NCBI GenBank assembly: GCA_020446505.1
Contig: JAGREN010000016.1
Coordinates: 1-63,722 of the forward strand
DNA from: Novosphingobium sp.
GTDB lineage: Bacteria > Pseudomonadota > Alphaproteobacteria > Sphingomonadales > Sphingomonadaceae
Length of the DNA stretch: 63,722 bases
Direction of reading: 5' to 3'
The notes beneath the pieces were generated by a model that was not told the DNA's origin, searched no databases, and saw nothing but the letters and a program-made list of their open reading frames with translations. Numbering within the stretch: the stretch's first letter is position 1; the number at the start of each line of letters is the position of its first letter. The translations under genes and the position numbers were made by a program. Below are positions 41,466 through 50,570 of this stretch, piece after piece.

Positions 41466-42244
41466 TGGGACGGCTTGACGGCGAGGTCGCGATCATCACC
41501 GGGGCCAGCACCGGCTGCGGTCCGGTAATGGCAAAGCTGTTCGTGGAACAGGGCGCCAAAGTGCTGATGTCGGCGCGGCGAGTCGAACTGGTGGAAGAAG
41601 CGGCGCGAGACATTGGTCCGCAGGCGATTGCCATGCGCTGCGACGTTACCAGCGAAGACGACGTCAGGGCCATGGTCGCACGCGCCATGGACGAGTTCGG
41701 CCAGATCGACATTCTGCTCAATAACGCCGCGGCGCCGGGGCAAGACAAATGGGTCTGGGAACAGACGGTCGAGAATTTCAACGCGACGCTCGCCATCGAC
41801 CTGACCGCCGCGATGCTGTGCAGCCGCGAAGTGCTCAACGCCTCGATGCTGGAGCGCAAGCGCGGCTCCATCGTCAACTTCTCGTCGACTGCCGGCTGGA
41901 CCGGCATTCCGCGCAAGACGCATTACACGTCTGCCAAGGCGGCGCTCAGGGCGCTGACCAAGACCATTGCGCTCGAAGTCGGCCCGCACGGCATCCGCTG
42001 CAATTGCCTCGTGCCCGGTGCGATCGAAACCGAGCTGTGGGTCAACTACGGCAAGCGCATGGCAGGCGAACAGGGCATCACGTTCGAGCAATGGCGCGAG
42101 AAGGCGCTGGAGGGCGTGCCACTGCGCACCATTTCGCAGCCCATCGACATCGCCAATCTCGCGCTGTTTCTCGCCAGCGACGAGAGCCGCACGATCACCG
42201 GCCAGTCGATCAACTGCGACGCGGGCGGATATATGGTCGGCTAG
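41465..42244 (+). CDS. SDR family oxidoreductase 3 of 3
   Basis: 259 residues: AIITGASTGCGPVMAK, SARRVELVEE (Arg, NADP-type), LLNNAAAPG, FSSTAGW and YTSAK; closing segment ITGQSINCDAGGYMVG. All catalytic residues are present. Last gene of the operon; a hairpin lies just after it and a convergent MaoC-like gene beyond. Three tandem SDRs with a hydratase-like neighbour suggest stepwise oxidation of a side chain or ring, as in steroid, terpene or lignin-derived compound breakdown (inference). Confidence 0.9.
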   Translation: MGRLDGEVAIITGASTGCGPVMAKLFVEQGAKVLMSARRVELVEEAARDIGPQAIAMRCDVTSEDDVRAMVARAMDEFGQIDILLNNAAAPGQDKWVWEQTVENFNATLAIDLTAAMLCSREVLNASMLERKRGSIVNFSSTAGWTGIPRKTHYTSAKAALRALTKTIALEVGPHGIRCNCLVPGAIETELWVNYGKRMAGEQGITFEQWREKALEGVPLRTISQPIDIANLALFLASDESRTITGQSINCDAGGYMVG

Positions 42245-42252
42245 TGCGTTTT

Positions 42253-42276
42253 TGCGTTCAAGCTGGCGCGAACGCA
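42253..42276. terminator. Hairpin between convergent SDR and MaoC-like genes
   Basis: TGCGTTC (42253-42259) pairs with GAACGCA (42270-42276) around a 10-base loop. A T-run precedes it on the plus strand, which equals an A-stretch before and a T-run after it on the minus-strand transcript (GAACGCAAAAA). It may therefore be a weak bidirectional terminator. Confidence 0.35.
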
Positions 42277-42345
42277 AAGGTGACGCTCAAGCGCCGCGCG
42301 GGCTTGTCGCGGTGCCCGATCCGGACTGATCGGAAACCGCTCTGA

Positions 42346-43179
42346 TCAAGTCGTCGTGACGCTCGCCGTCATGTTCTTCTTGCCGTCCTGTTCGGTCCAG
42401 ACAGACGCGCCATCCTCGCTCGCCTCGCCGCAGACATGCAGCGGCGCTCCGGCAAAGGCTGGCTGCTGGCCACGGAACGAGAACTTCGCAATCGGCTTGC
42501 CCAGCTTGCGCGCAGCAAGATCGATCAGCAGGCTAGCCTGCAGAGGACCGTGGACGACCAGCGCATGGTAGGCTTCCTCGTCCATCGCATAGGGCAGGTC
42601 ATAATGGATTCGGTGGCCGTTCATGGTCAGCGCCGAATAGCGGAACAGCAGCACCGTGTCGGGATTGATGCTTTCGCACCATGGTGCTTCGGGAGCGGGA
42701 CCGTCGCCAGTTGGAGCCATGATCGACCCCGGTGCGGCAGGCTCGCGATAGACGAGATCCTGTTCCTCGACGATCGCGAGCCCGTTCTCGCCGCTCAGCC
42801 GGTGCTCGACCGTGACGAAGACCAGCCGCCCGGTCTTGCCGGTCTTTTCCTGAACATCGAGGATCTTCGAGACCTTGTTCACGCGCTCGCCCAGTCTGAT
42901 CGGCTTGACGAACTCGACACGCCCGCCTGCCCACATGCGGCGCGGCAGCGGCACCGGCGGCAGGAAGCCGCCCTTGGCCGGGTGTCCGTCTTCGCCTAGC
43001 CCGGCAGGCGGCACGACGTTCCAGAAGTAGAGCCAGTGATGCAGCAGTGGCATGGCATCGCCTGCCTGCAAGGGTGCCGGATCGCCCAGCGCCGCGCGCA
43101 AGGCATTGCTGCGCGCCGGCTCGATCACGTCGACCAGTTCCTCGCTCCGCCCGATCCAGTCTGAAAATTCGCTGCTCAT
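42346..43179 (-). CDS. MaoC / FAS1-like hot-dog dehydratase (mesaconyl-CoA hydratase-like)
   Basis: 277 residues, double hot-dog. The N-terminal half has PLLHHWLYFWN, PPVPLPRRMWAGGRVEF and VEHRLSGENGLAIVEEQDLVYR. The C-terminal half has LLFRYSALTMNGHRIHYDLPYA and VVHGPLQASLLIDLA, the FAS1-dehydratase and mesaconyl-C4-CoA hydratase pattern. It would hydrate an enoyl- or mesaconyl-type thioester. Convergent with the SDR trio and divergent from the PQQ dehydrogenase pair; no clear operon partner. Confidence 0.87.
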   Translation of the reverse strand: MSSEFSDWIGRSEELVDVIEPARSNALRAALGDPAPLQAGDAMPLLHHWLYFWNVVPPAGLGEDGHPAKGGFLPPVPLPRRMWAGGRVEFVKPIRLGERVNKVSKILDVQEKTGKTGRLVFVTVEHRLSGENGLAIVEEQDLVYREPAAPGSIMAPTGDGPAPEAPWCESINPDTVLLFRYSALTMNGHRIHYDLPYAMDEEAYHALVVHGPLQASLLIDLAARKLGKPIAKFSFRGQQPAFAGAPLHVCGEASEDGASVWTEQDGKKNMTASVTTT

Positions 43180-43309
43180 TGCCTCGCCCGCGCTCCTGAT
43201 GTGACCTGTTGCCGGTCCCTAGAACGGCGCGAGCAATAAGGGAACCGGCTTGCCTGCCTCGGCGCATGCTGCAACAATCCCTGCACAAAAGAGGGGGGAG
43301 AGCTGGCCG

Positions 43310-45640
43310 ATGAAAGCCGGAAACCTGTTTGGCCGGATCGCGGCTATTGTGTTCGGACTGATACTGCTCGCAATCGGCGCCGTCATGGCATGGTGGGGCG
43401 GCGAGCTGATCGGCCTCGGTGGCTCGTTCTACTACCTGCCTGCAGGGCTTGCTGCCGCGGCATCCGGCATTGCGGTCATGCTTGGTCGCTGGCGGCTCGG
43501 TTTCTGGATCTTCATGGCCTTGCTGGCTTTGACTGCCGTCTGGTCCTTTGCCGAAGCGGGCCTCGACGGATGGGCGCTGATGCCACGCCTCGCCTCGCCA
43601 TTCGTGCTGGCCCTGCCGTTCCTGATCCATGCACTCGTCAAGGGGCCGCGTGCTCCCCGCCTCGCCAGCATGGCCGTGATCGCTCTTGCTGCGGTACTCG
43701 CGATCACTCTGGCCGCCCGCTCGGGCTACCAGGCGCCGGAGCCCAAGGCGCGCGCACCGCTCGCCACCACCGCCGATCCAGACGGCGACTGGACGCATTT
43801 CGGCGGCACCAGCCAGGGCCGCCATTTCTCCGAGCTAAAGCAGATCGACCGCGGCAATGTCGGCAAGCTGGAGAAGGTCTGGTCGATCCCGTTCGGCCCC
43901 TATCCCGCCATGCCGATGGCGCAATTGCAGACCGTCGGCCTCAAGGCAGGCGACCTGCTCTACAACTGCACGCCGCACAGCGACGTAATCGCCACCGTGC
44001 CAGAGACGGGCAAGGCCGCATGGACCTATAAGGCGAAGTCCGACACCAGCGGCCACTTCCTCACCAAGTGCCGCGGCGTTGGCTACTACGAGGTGCCGGG
44101 CGCCGAGGGCCAATGCGCGAAACGCATCTATGTCGCGGCGACGGACGGCAGACTGATCGCGCTCGATGCCCTCGACGGAAAGCCGTGCGAGGGATTTGGC
44201 GAAGCGGGCATCGTCGATCTCAAGCGCGGCATCGTGCAGCGCAATCCCGGCTTCTTCCGCCAGACCTCCGCGCCTACGATCGTGCGCGGCAAGATCGTTC
44301 TGGGAAGCGCCGTGGCAGACGGCCAGTATGCAGGCGAGCCATCCGGCGTGATCCGCGCTTACGACGCTGTAACCGGCAAACTCGCATGGGCATGGGACGT
44401 CGACAATCCGGACAAGCGCGGCGAGCCGGGCGAAGGCGAGACCTATTCGCAGGGCACGCCCAATGCATGGGGCCCGCTCAGCGCCGACGAGGAGCTTGGC
44501 ATGGTCTATGCCCCGCTCGGCAACGCCACGCCCGACTATTACGGCGGGCACCGCTCGGAAGGCAGCAACAAATATGCAAGTTCGGTCATCGCTCTCGATG
44601 CCGAAACGGGCGCGCTCAAGTGGAACTTCCAGACAGTCCACTACGACGTGTGGGACTACGACATCGCCTCGCAGCCTGTTCTGTTCGACTGGAAAGGCCC
44701 GGACGGCAAGGTCGTACCTGCCCTGCTCCAGCCGACCAAGCGCGGCCAGACCTTCGTGTTCGACCGGCGCGACGGCACGCCGCTGTTCCCGATCGAGGAA
44801 CGCCCCTCTCCGCAACAGGGCGGCGTCGAAAAGATGGCCCCGACGCAGCCGTGGTCAACCGGCTTCGCCCGGCTCGACCGCCCGCTGCTTACCGAGAGCG
44901 AGATGTGGGGGATCAGCGCGCTCGACCAGTTGTGGTGCCGGGTCCATTTCCGCAAGGCGCGCTACGATGGCTATTTCACCCCGCCGGGGCTGACGCCCAG
45001 CATTGCCGACCCCGGCTATACCGGCGGCACGAACTGGGGCAGCTTCTCGATCGACACCGCACGCCAGCTGGGCTTCACCCTGTCGTTCCAGATGGTAAAC
45101 TACATCCGCCTGATCGACCGCAACGATCCCGAGGCCAAGGCGCTCAAGGCCAATTCGCGCGGCAACCTTGGCGGCCCGGTGGCGCAGGAAGGCACGCCCT
45201 ATGCGGCAAGCATCTCGCCCTTCGTCTCCCCGCTCGGCATTCCCTGCCAGGAGCCGCCCTTCGGCATGATCAACGCCATCGACCTGTCGACCGGCAAGAT
45301 GGTCTGGCGGCGGCCGATCGGATCGGCTCGCGACCTTGGCCCGATGCGCATGGCGATGCATGTTCCTTTCACCATCGGCACGCCGGTTTTCGGCGGCACC
45401 ATGGCGACTGCCGGCGGTCTTGTCTTTACCGGTGGCTCGCAGGACCACGCTTTCCGCGCCTATGACAGCGAGACCGGCAAGCTGCTGTTCGAGGCGGACC
45501 TGCCCGGCTCTTCCGCTACCCGGCCGATGACCTTCATGGGCAGGGACGGACGCCAGTATGTCGTGGTAGCGTCGGATGCGCCGATGACGAATGGCATGCA
45601 GAACGGCATGATAACCGCCTATGCCCTGCCCAGGAGTTGA
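43310..45640 (+). CDS. Membrane-bound PQQ-dependent dehydrogenase (glucose-dehydrogenase type)
   Basis: 776 residues. About five N-terminal membrane helices (to residue about 140) would pass electrons to ubiquinone. The periplasmic eight-bladed propeller starts DWTHFGGTSQGRHFSEL and carries the PQQ-family repeats GKLAWAWDVDNPD, ALKWNFQTVHYDVWDYDIAS and GKMVWRRPIG. VHYDVWDYD matches the membrane GDH active-site region. Known enzymes oxidise aldoses, quinate or polyols; substrate not assignable. GAGGGGGGAG precedes the chosen ATG. The second PQQ gene starts three bases later. Confidence 0.92.
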   Translation: MKAGNLFGRIAAIVFGLILLAIGAVMAWWGGELIGLGGSFYYLPAGLAAAASGIAVMLGRWRLGFWIFMALLALTAVWSFAEAGLDGWALMPRLASPFVLALPFLIHALVKGPRAPRLASMAVIALAAVLAITLAARSGYQAPEPKARAPLATTADPDGDWTHFGGTSQGRHFSELKQIDRGNVGKLEKVWSIPFGPYPAMPMAQLQTVGLKAGDLLYNCTPHSDVIATVPETGKAAWTYKAKSDTSGHFLTKCRGVGYYEVPGAEGQCAKRIYVAATDGRLIALDALDGKPCEGFGEAGIVDLKRGIVQRNPGFFRQTSAPTIVRGKIVLGSAVADGQYAGEPSGVIRAYDAVTGKLAWAWDVDNPDKRGEPGEGETYSQGTPNAWGPLSADEELGMVYAPLGNATPDYYGGHRSEGSNKYASSVIALDAETGALKWNFQTVHYDVWDYDIASQPVLFDWKGPDGKVVPALLQPTKRGQTFVFDRRDGTPLFPIEERPSPQQGGVEKMAPTQPWSTGFARLDRPLLTESEMWGISALDQLWCRVHFRKARYDGYFTPPGLTPSIADPGYTGGTNWGSFSIDTARQLGFTLSFQMVNYIRLIDRNDPEAKALKANSRGNLGGPVAQEGTPYAASISPFVSPLGIPCQEPPFGMINAIDLSTGKMVWRRPIGSARDLGPMRMAMHVPFTIGTPVFGGTMATAGGLVFTGGSQDHAFRAYDSETGKLLFEADLPGSSATRPMTFMGRDGRQYVVVASDAPMTNGMQNGMITAYALPRS

Positions 45641-45643
45641 GTT

Positions 45644-47734
45644 GTGAAGTCACGGTACCTGCTCGCCCTTGCCGCCATTGCCTCGTTCTCGCTGGCGGGA
45701 TGCAATCTGTCGGGTGCCGGTAGCGAAAAGGCGGATGAACCCAAGGCCTCCGCATCTCCCGACGAATGGCACAACTTCGGCAACGGCGGCGACGAGCGCC
45801 ACTATAGCCCGCTCGACCAGATCAATACCGACACCGTCCCGAAGCTGAAACTGGCCTGGTTCGCCGACCTGCCGCAAGGCAACAGCGCCACCGGCCCGGT
45901 CATGGCCGAAGGCAAGGTCTTCGTCACGACCGGACACGGCCATGTCCGCGCCTTCGATGCCGTCACCGGCCAAGCGCTGTGGGACTATGACAGCCACGCG
46001 CGTGAAGCATCGAAGGGTGTGCAATTGCGCCTAGGCTGGGGTCCGAAAGGCCTCGCCTACGAAAACGGCCGGGTATTTCTCGGCACGCATGACGGCAGGG
46101 TCATCGCGCTCAATGCCACGGATGGCAAACTCCTCTGGGAGCAGCGCGAATTTCCCGCTGGCGACATGCGCTACATCAATGGCCCGGTGCGGGTGTTCGG
46201 CGGCAAGGTGATCGTAGGGCACGGCGGCGCGGACTTCACACCGCTGCGTGCCTATGTCACCGCCTACGACGCAGCGAGCGGCAAGCGGCTATGGCGCTTC
46301 TATACCGTTCCGGGCGAAGAGCCGAACGCGGGCGGAGCGAAAGCCGATGGCCTGATGAAGGCATCCTGGCCGGGCGGCTGGACCAATCCGGACGGCTCGC
46401 GTCGCGGCGGCGGCGGCACGGCATGGAACGCTTTTTCCTACGATCCCGACCTCGACCTGATCTACATCGGCGTCGGCAACGGCTTTCCCTACAACCAGTC
46501 CGTGCGCAGCCCCGCGGGCGGCGACAACCTGTTCCTCTCCTCCATCGTCGCCGTGCGGGCCAGGACCGGCAAATATGTCTGGCACTATCAGGTTTGCCCC
46601 GCCGAACAGTGGGACTGCACCGCCACGCAGGATATGAGCCTTGCCACGCTCGAAATCGGAGGAAAGCCGCGCAAGGTGCTGATTCAGGCGCCCAAGAACG
46701 GTTTCGTCTACGTCCTGGATCGCGCGAGCGGGGAACTGCTCTCGACCGGCCAGTATGCCGACAAGGTGACCTGGGCCGAACGGATCGACGAAAAGACAGG
46801 CCGCCCGGTCGAGAATCCGGGCCTTCGCTATCACGGCAAGCCGGGTCAGTTCGAACTGTGGCCGGGCGTGCGCGGCGCGCACTCGTGGCTGCCGCAGAGC
46901 TTCAGTCCGCGCACCGGCCTCGTCTATATTCCCGTGATCGAGGGCGCGTCGCTGATCGGCGACGAGGGCCTCGACCTCGATAATCTGCCGCCTGCTCTTG
47001 GCTCGGGAGTCGTGATGGACCCCGATCCCGAACGTCCCGAAGCGCGCAAGTCGTTCCTGAAGGCATGGGATCCGGTTACGCAGAAAGAGCGCTGGCGCGT
47101 GGAGCTGCCCGGAAACTGGCCCGGAGGCGTGCTCTCCACGGCGGGCGATCTGGTATTCCAGGGCCGCCTGGACGGCTACCTCGTCGCCTACGATGCTCGG
47201 GACGGCAAGGAACTGTGGCGCTTCGCGACAGGTGCTCCCGTAGTGGCTCCACCAATCTCGTACCGGGTTGGCGAAACGCAATATGTCACCGTTTTGACCG
47301 GCAACGGCGCAGGCGGAGGTGGCCTCTTCTCATCGGGCAATTCGAAAGTCCTGGCCGACTATTTCATGCCGCGCCGGGTTCTGACCTTTGCTCTGGCAGG
47401 CAAGGCGAAATTGCCGCCGAACGACACGAGTGCGATCAGGCCGCCGCTCAGGGATCCCGGCTTCGTGCCCGACCCCGCGCTGGCAGAAGCTGGTGGACGC
47501 GCTTTCGGGCAGTGCATGGTCTGTCACGGCTTCAACGCGCTAGGTGCCGGATCGGCACCGGACCTGCGCACCTCGCCGCTGATCCTCGATGCCGATGCCT
47601 TCCGGCAGGTAGTGAAAGAGGGCGCGCTCGTGCCAGCCGGCATGCCAGCCTTCCCCGAGATCGACGACACGACGCTGGAAGCGATCCGCCACTATCTTCG
47701 TGTGCGTGCGATGGAAAACCGGACCAGTAAATAG
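45644..47734 (+). CDS. PQQ-dependent alcohol dehydrogenase with C-terminal cytochrome c, lipoprotein
   Basis: 696 residues. GTG start with AGGAG seven bases upstream; lipobox LAGC. Propeller motifs of quinohaemoprotein (type II) alcohol dehydrogenases: YVTAYDAASGKRLWRFYTVPG-like segment, GGGTAWNAFSYDPDLDLIY, and catalytic Asp in EQWDCTATQ. The C-terminal haem-c domain has CMVCH and a Met in MPAFPEI. The residue two after the catalytic Asp is Thr, so it is calcium-type, not lanthanide-type. The adjacent Cys-Cys pair normally present is missing. Paired with the membrane GDH-like gene; oxidises alcohols in the periplasm. Confidence 0.9.
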   Translation: MKSRYLLALAAIASFSLAGCNLSGAGSEKADEPKASASPDEWHNFGNGGDERHYSPLDQINTDTVPKLKLAWFADLPQGNSATGPVMAEGKVFVTTGHGHVRAFDAVTGQALWDYDSHAREASKGVQLRLGWGPKGLAYENGRVFLGTHDGRVIALNATDGKLLWEQREFPAGDMRYINGPVRVFGGKVIVGHGGADFTPLRAYVTAYDAASGKRLWRFYTVPGEEPNAGGAKADGLMKASWPGGWTNPDGSRRGGGGTAWNAFSYDPDLDLIYIGVGNGFPYNQSVRSPAGGDNLFLSSIVAVRARTGKYVWHYQVCPAEQWDCTATQDMSLATLEIGGKPRKVLIQAPKNGFVYVLDRASGELLSTGQYADKVTWAERIDEKTGRPVENPGLRYHGKPGQFELWPGVRGAHSWLPQSFSPRTGLVYIPVIEGASLIGDEGLDLDNLPPALGSGVVMDPDPERPEARKSFLKAWDPVTQKERWRVELPGNWPGGVLSTAGDLVFQGRLDGYLVAYDARDGKELWRFATGAPVVAPPISYRVGETQYVTVLTGNGAGGGGLFSSGNSKVLADYFMPRRVLTFALAGKAKLPPNDTSAIRPPLRDPGFVPDPALAEAGGRAFGQCMVCHGFNALGAGSAPDLRTSPLILDADAFRQVVKEGALVPAGMPAFPEIDDTTLEAIRHYLRVRAMENRTSK

Positions 47735-48769
47735 CTAGGCGACGACCGCTTCGAGAATCTCGAGAGTGCCCTTGTCAGCATCGATCCGTACTTCTGCCCC
47801 GACAGGAAGGCAGATCGTGTCCGAGATGTGGCCAAAGCGCAGGCCTTGGAAGGCTGGCACTCCGAGCGGTTTGAAGTGGTGGTCGAGCACCTCGTAGATC
47901 GTATAGTTCGAATAGGGTGCTCCGGGATTGGAGCAATTGGTGCATTGGCCGAAGACCACGCCCGCCAGCTTCTTCAACTCACCTGCCTGCGCAAGCTGGG
48001 TGAGCATCCGGTCGATCCGGTATTCGGCCTCGTTGGTGTCTTCGAGGAACAGGATCGCCCCTGAAAGATCAGGCAGCCACGGCGTTCCCACCAAGGCCGA
48101 AAGCACCGAGAGATTGCCGCCGAGCAAGCGCCCAGTCGCAATGCCGCTGCCGAAAGTGCGGACCCTGTCTCCGCGTGGCGAGAGGCCCGGTCCCTGCCAC
48201 TTCGGCACTGCATGGCTGGTCTTTGCGCCATCGAAGGCAAGCGCGCGGAAATCTGCCCAGACCTCTGGTGGCCAGGAATGCGTGGCGTTCGGCCCGTGAA
48301 TGCCGAAGAGCCCGGCCTTGCCCCAGTTGGCCAGGAGCAGCGCGGTAATGTCGCTCGAGCCGACCAGCAGCTTCGGATTGGCCCTGACGAGGTCGAAATC
48401 GATGTGCGGCAGCAGGCGCTGGCAGCCCCAGCCGCCACGCACCGCGAAAATCGCGCGCACGCTCTTGTCGGCAAACATGGCGTTGATGTCGGAAGCGCGC
48501 TCCTCGTCCGTCCCTGCCAGATAGCCTTCCCGCGCCAGCAGGTATTTGGCCGGTTTGGGGACCAGACCCATCGCACGCACTGTCTGCGAAACCTCATCGA
48601 CGCCGAAGCGGTCCCCCACGAAGCCAGCCGGACAGACCAGTCCCACTGTGTCGCCGGGACGCAGTCGCGTGCCCCGTGTGAGCGGAGGTGATCCGCCGAC
48701 GGCGCGCGGCAGGGCGCCCAGCATTGCCGATGCACCAATCCCGCCCAGAACCGTCCTTCGATCCGCCAT
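47735..48769 (-). CDS. Muramoyltetrapeptide (LD-) carboxypeptidase, S66 family
   Basis: 344 residues. N-terminal ADRRTVLGGIGASAML resembles a twin-arginine signal, so it is probably periplasmic. S66 motifs: GDTVGLVCPAGF, RGGWGCQRLLPHIDFDLV, nucleophile region VGSSDITALL, then the Glu in LFLEDTNE and His in FGHISDTI. It trims D-Ala from murein tetrapeptides during recycling. Divergent from the LOG gene over about 60 bases. Confidence 0.9.
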   Translation of the reverse strand: MADRRTVLGGIGASAMLGALPRAVGGSPPLTRGTRLRPGDTVGLVCPAGFVGDRFGVDEVSQTVRAMGLVPKPAKYLLAREGYLAGTDEERASDINAMFADKSVRAIFAVRGGWGCQRLLPHIDFDLVRANPKLLVGSSDITALLLANWGKAGLFGIHGPNATHSWPPEVWADFRALAFDGAKTSHAVPKWQGPGLSPRGDRVRTFGSGIATGRLLGGNLSVLSALVGTPWLPDLSGAILFLEDTNEAEYRIDRMLTQLAQAGELKKLAGVVFGQCTNCSNPGAPYSNYTIYEVLDHHFKPLGVPAFQGLRFGHISDTICLPVGAEVRIDADKGTLEILEAVVA

Positions 48770-48831
48770 GGCGCATGACTAACCCCATTGCCGCCTTGTC
48801 GCGACCCAAAACTAACGCCAAGGAAGCGCCC

Positions 48832-49707
48832 ATGACTGAAGAAGAGAAAAAGCTGACCGACCGGCGGTTCTACAAGGCCGAACAGGAAGCCTCGTTCGAG
48901 GATGCCCGTTCGCACGAGACGCCTCAAACCAGCAATGCTGCCTATCGGCTCGCCTTCCGCGACACCGATTTCCTGCTTCGCGAGGAGTTGCGCCCCGTAC
49001 GCTTCCAGCTGGAATTGCTGAAGCCCGAGATGCTTCTGGAAGAAGCGAACATCGGCTCGACCATCGTGTTTTACGGTTCGGCGCGAATCCCCGCGCCTGA
49101 CGACTGCGACGTCTTGCTTGCCGCCGCCACGACGCCGGAGCGCAAGGCCGTGGCCGAGCGGCTCGTCGCCAAGTCGAAATACTACGAGGAAGCGCGAAAG
49201 CTGGCCCATACCGCCAGTTCCTGCGCGGTGGTCGAGGAAGGGATGCGGCAATTCGTCGTGTGCTCGGGCGGCGGTCCTTCGATCATGGAGGCCGCCAACC
49301 GGGGTGCGGCGGAAGTCGGCGCGGAGACCATCGGTCTCAACATCGTCCTGCCGCACGAGCAGGCGCCCAACCGCTATGTCACCCCCCGGCTTGCCTTCCA
49401 GTTCCACTACTTCGCGCTCAGGAAAATGCACTTCCTGCTGCGCGCCCGTGCGCTCGCCGTGTTCCCCGGAGGCTACGGCACTTTCGACGAATTTTTCGAG
49501 GCGCTCTGCCTGATCCAGACCGGCAAGATGAAGCCGATCCCGATCCTGCTCTATGGCAAGGAATTCTGGGCGAGAGTCGTCGATTTCGAGGCGCTGGCCG
49601 AGGAAGGGGTCATCAATCCCGAAGACATCGGCCTGTTCCATCTGGTCGAAACCGCAGAGGAAGGCTGGCAGGTCATCACCGACTTTTATGGACTGAATTG
49701 CGGTTAG
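48832..49707 (+). CDS. LOG-family nucleotide phosphoribohydrolase-like protein
   Basis: 291 residues. Rossmann core with VFYGSARI, VCSGGGPSIMEAANRGA and the diagnostic PGGYGTFDEFFE (PGGxGTxxE). Longer than plant LOG, matching the long bacterial PpnN-like or DUF3412-less group. These hydrolyse nucleoside monophosphates to base plus ribose-5-phosphate. The ATG at 48832 has AAGGAA seven bases upstream; earlier in-frame starts lie inside the divergent gene. Its stop overlaps the convergent thiD stop by four bases. Confidence 0.88.
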   Translation: MTEEEKKLTDRRFYKAEQEASFEDARSHETPQTSNAAYRLAFRDTDFLLREELRPVRFQLELLKPEMLLEEANIGSTIVFYGSARIPAPDDCDVLLAAATTPERKAVAERLVAKSKYYEEARKLAHTASSCAVVEEGMRQFVVCSGGGPSIMEAANRGAAEVGAETIGLNIVLPHEQAPNRYVTPRLAFQFHYFALRKMHFLLRARALAVFPGGYGTFDEFFEALCLIQTGKMKPIPILLYGKEFWARVVDFEALAEEGVINPEDIGLFHLVETAEEGWQVITDFYGLNCG

Positions 49708-50570
49708 AGATCGCGGACGGCCTGATGACCCATGGGGCCATGACCTGAGCCGAAACCCGGTGCCGCTTCCAGCGCGGCACGAACGAATTGTCGCGCCTTG
49801 TCGATGGCCTCGGTGAGTTCGACACCCATGCCCAGATAGGTCGCGATGGCGCTCGACAAGGTGCAGCCGGTGCCGTGGGTGTGCCGCGTGTGGATGCGTA
49901 AACTGTCCCAATTCCTCTCCGACCAAAAACCTTGGGGCGAAATCTCGTAGAGAAAATCGAAGACGCGTGAGCTGTTGTCATAGCGAAATGCGTTGCCTTC
50001 AGGATCGACCCCATATGTCTCGCCTTTTAAAATGAGGTGACCTCCTTTCGCGAGGATAGCGGAAGCGCCGGTACGCGCCATCACAGTGCCTGCAGCATCT
50101 CCTTGCTCAGTTTCATTCGTCACCTGCGAGCCGGAAAGCGAGGCAAGCTCTTCCGTATTCGGAGTAGTCAGCGTCGCCAGTGCCATCAGGCGTTCGAATG
50201 CCGCTATAGTGGCCTCGTCCGCCAGAACGGAACCGCTCGTCGCCACCATGACCGGATCGAACACGATCGGGACACACATCCCTACCAGCCGGTCCGCAAC
50301 CGCATCGGCAATTCCCGCAGAACCCAGCATCCCGATTTTGACCGCATCGACGCCGATGTCCGAGACGCAGGCATCGATCTGAGCCGCCACCATGTCCGGC
50401 GACAGCACCTTCACTGCCGTCACGCCCTGCGTATTTTGCGCGGTCACCGCGGTGATCGCAGTCATGGCATAACCGCCAAGCATGGTGATCGTCTTGATGT
50501 CGGCCTGAATCCCGGCGCCACCGCTTGAATCCGACCCGGCGATGGAAAGGATGCGGGGCGGCGCGCTCAC
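49704..50570 (-). CDS. thiD: Hydroxymethylpyrimidine (phosphate) kinase ThiD
   Basis: 288 residues of the ribokinase fold: [46 protein letters not shown], and [14 protein letters not shown] with the anion-hole GTGC. It phosphorylates HMP and HMP-P for thiamine synthesis. About 20 residues longer than usual, with an insertion around [20 protein letters not shown]. That segment is locally low in GC (57 G+C in 120 bases at 49921-50040). GTG start overlaps the glmM stop (GTGA), so glmM-thiD form an operon. Confidence 0.94.
   Translation of the reverse strand: MSAPPRILSIAGSDSSGGAGIQADIKTITMLGGYAMTAITAVTAQNTQGVTAVKVLSPDMVAAQIDACVSDIGVDAVKIGMLGSAGIADAVADRLVGMCVPIVFDPVMVATSGSVLADEATIAAFERLMALATLTTPNTEELASLSGSQVTNETEQGDAAGTVMARTGASAILAKGGHLILKGETYGVDPEGNAFRYDNSSRVFDFLYEISPQGFWSERNWDSLRIHTRHTHGTGCTLSSAIATYLGMGVELTEAIDKARQFVRAALEAAPGFGSGHGPMGHQAVRDL

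Noticed and set aside
46610-46640. Idea that the second PQQ enzyme is lanthanide-dependent
   Set aside because: The residue two after the catalytic Asp is Thr (WDCT), not the extra Asp found in XoxF-type enzymes.
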